A stretch of DNA of 64,000 bases from Pseudomonas silesiensis (GTDB lineage Bacteria > Pseudomonadota > Gammaproteobacteria > Pseudomonadales > Pseudomonadaceae). Numbering within the stretch: position 1 is the stretch's first letter; each line of letters opens with the position of its first letter. Of this stretch, positions 63,405 to 64,000 are shown piece by piece. A program made the translations under genes and the position numbers. The notes beneath the pieces are model-generated. The model worked only from the letters and a program-made list of their open reading frames with translations. It did not search any database and was not told the DNA's origin. The stretch is taken from positions 4,174,501 through 4,238,500 of the forward strand of contig NZ_CP014870.1 in NCBI RefSeq assembly GCF_001661075.1. The letters are read 5' to 3'.

Positions 63405-64000
63405 TCAACGAGGCGCGATGCCGTACAGGCGCTGCATTCGCCGTTCAAGTGTCCGGGCCAATGCGTTGAGGCCCCAGCCCACCAGGCCGATAACCACCAT
63501 TCCAAATAACACCAGGTCCATCATGAAATGTTCGCTGCCATCAATCAGCGTGTTGCCGATCCCCTCCCCCGATACCAGCAGGTATTCGGCACCGATGGTC
63601 GCCAGCCAGGAATAGACCAGCGCCAGGTAAATCCCCGTGAAAATCGACGGCAAGGCGGCGGGAAGCATGACCCCGATGATGGTTTGCCAACGGGTGAAGC
63701 CGTATACCCGCGCCACTTCCAACAGGTTGGGTGGGACATTGCGTAAACCGTCGCAGGTATTCACCACCACCGGCACCAGCGCTGCCAGTGACAGGAACAC
63801 GACCTTGGCCACATCGCCCAGGCCGAACCACACCGAGATCAACGGGATCCAGGCGAACAGAGAAATTTGTTTGAAGGTATTGAAACTCGGACCCACAAGA
63901 CGTTGGAAATACCGCGACAGGCCCAGCAGGCAACCCAATACCAGGCCGAGCGTGGTACCGATAAAAAAGCCACTGAGGTTACGCGCCAGGCTGGCAGAAA
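63405..64000 (-). CDS. ABC transporter permease (SsuC-like), N-terminus beyond the right edge
   Basis: The frame continues past the window end (no start needed inside). The visible 197 residues include the BPD_transp_1 region: SFNTFKQISLFAWIPLISVWFGLG, the EAA-type loop LLEVARVYGFTRWQTIIGVMLPAALPSIFTGIYLAL near the middle, and a last membrane helix GMVVIGLVGWGLNALA. It should pair with the SsuB-like ATPase 25 bp downstream. The binding protein gene (ssuA-like) is probably outside the window. Confidence 0.92.
   Translation of the reverse strand, partial: SASLARNLSGFFIGTTLGLVLGCLLGLSRYFQRLVGPSFNTFKQISLFAWIPLISVWFGLGDVAKVVFLSLAALVPVVVNTCDGLRNVPPNLLEVARVYGFTRWQTIIGVMLPAALPSIFTGIYLALVYSWLATIGAEYLLVSGEGIGNTLIDGSEHFMMDLVLFGMVVIGLVGWGLNALARTLERRMQRLYGIAPR

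Overview
The window looks like chromosome of a fluorescent-group Pseudomonas. Base composition and codon use are high-GC, a REP/REPIN hairpin pair of the P. fluorescens type lies at 13.6 kb, and the gene families are typical of the genus (PobA with an AraC-type PobR, two OprD porins, DUF1254/DUF3616/DUF3313 proteins, a PL7 lyase, Ssu-type sulfur genes). No rRNA, tRNA, CRISPR array, intact insertion sequence or prophage was seen.

Layout. (1) 1-1545: N-terminal part of a CHASE4 sensor protein running off the left edge, one small protein, and decayed gene fragments. (2) 1563-3775: pobA/pobR, 4-hydroxybenzoate to protocatechuate. (3) 3830-12367: a GntR-type regulator divergent from an operon with a perfect sigma-54 promoter: an NRAMP-like transporter lacking the metal-binding motifs, PxpA, a DUF1445 protein, a fused PxpB-PxpC, a biotin carboxylase fused to a biotinyl domain, then an OpdO-like porin. 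This is a 5-oxoproline utilisation unit with a split urea-carboxylase-like look. (4) 12621-20071: p-cresol catabolism: outer-membrane MetA-family protein, sigma-54 activator, and pchA-pchC-pchX-pchF. Two sigma-54 promoters there share the same core. The product, 4-hydroxybenzoate, feeds PobA. (5) 20127-35000: accessory genes: DUF3616, alginate lyase, a PpiC/HupE/DUF3604 operon, lipoproteins, a K+ channel, DUF1254, GNAT plus a PuuE-like deacetylase, several relics and inverted duplications. (6) 35114-58609: a large divergent cluster for aerobic cyclohexanecarboxylate degradation. AliA, AliB, BadK, BadH and BadI convert the acid to pimeloyl-CoA. Two acyl-CoA dehydrogenases, a hydratase, a 3-hydroxyacyl-CoA dehydrogenase, a thiolase, GcdH and EtfAB carry it on to crotonyl-CoA and acetyl-CoA. 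A BadR-like MarR repressor, a five-gene Liv-type ABC importer, a second CoA ligase, an SDR and a MaoC protein complete it. (7) 58745-60722: a second OprD porin and a nitroreductase. (8) 60807-64000: a DUF2934 protein, a flavin-dependent monooxygenase and SsuB/SsuC-type ABC genes (organosulfur use), cut by the right edge.

Working together: the window is mainly a peripheral catabolism island (p-cresol, 4-hydroxybenzoate, cyclohexanecarboxylate, 5-oxoproline). Uptake genes lie beside enzymes, sigma-54 or repressor control is visible in the promoters, and A-rich Crc/Hfq-like motifs recur ahead of the leading genes, suggesting carbon catabolite repression of the whole set.
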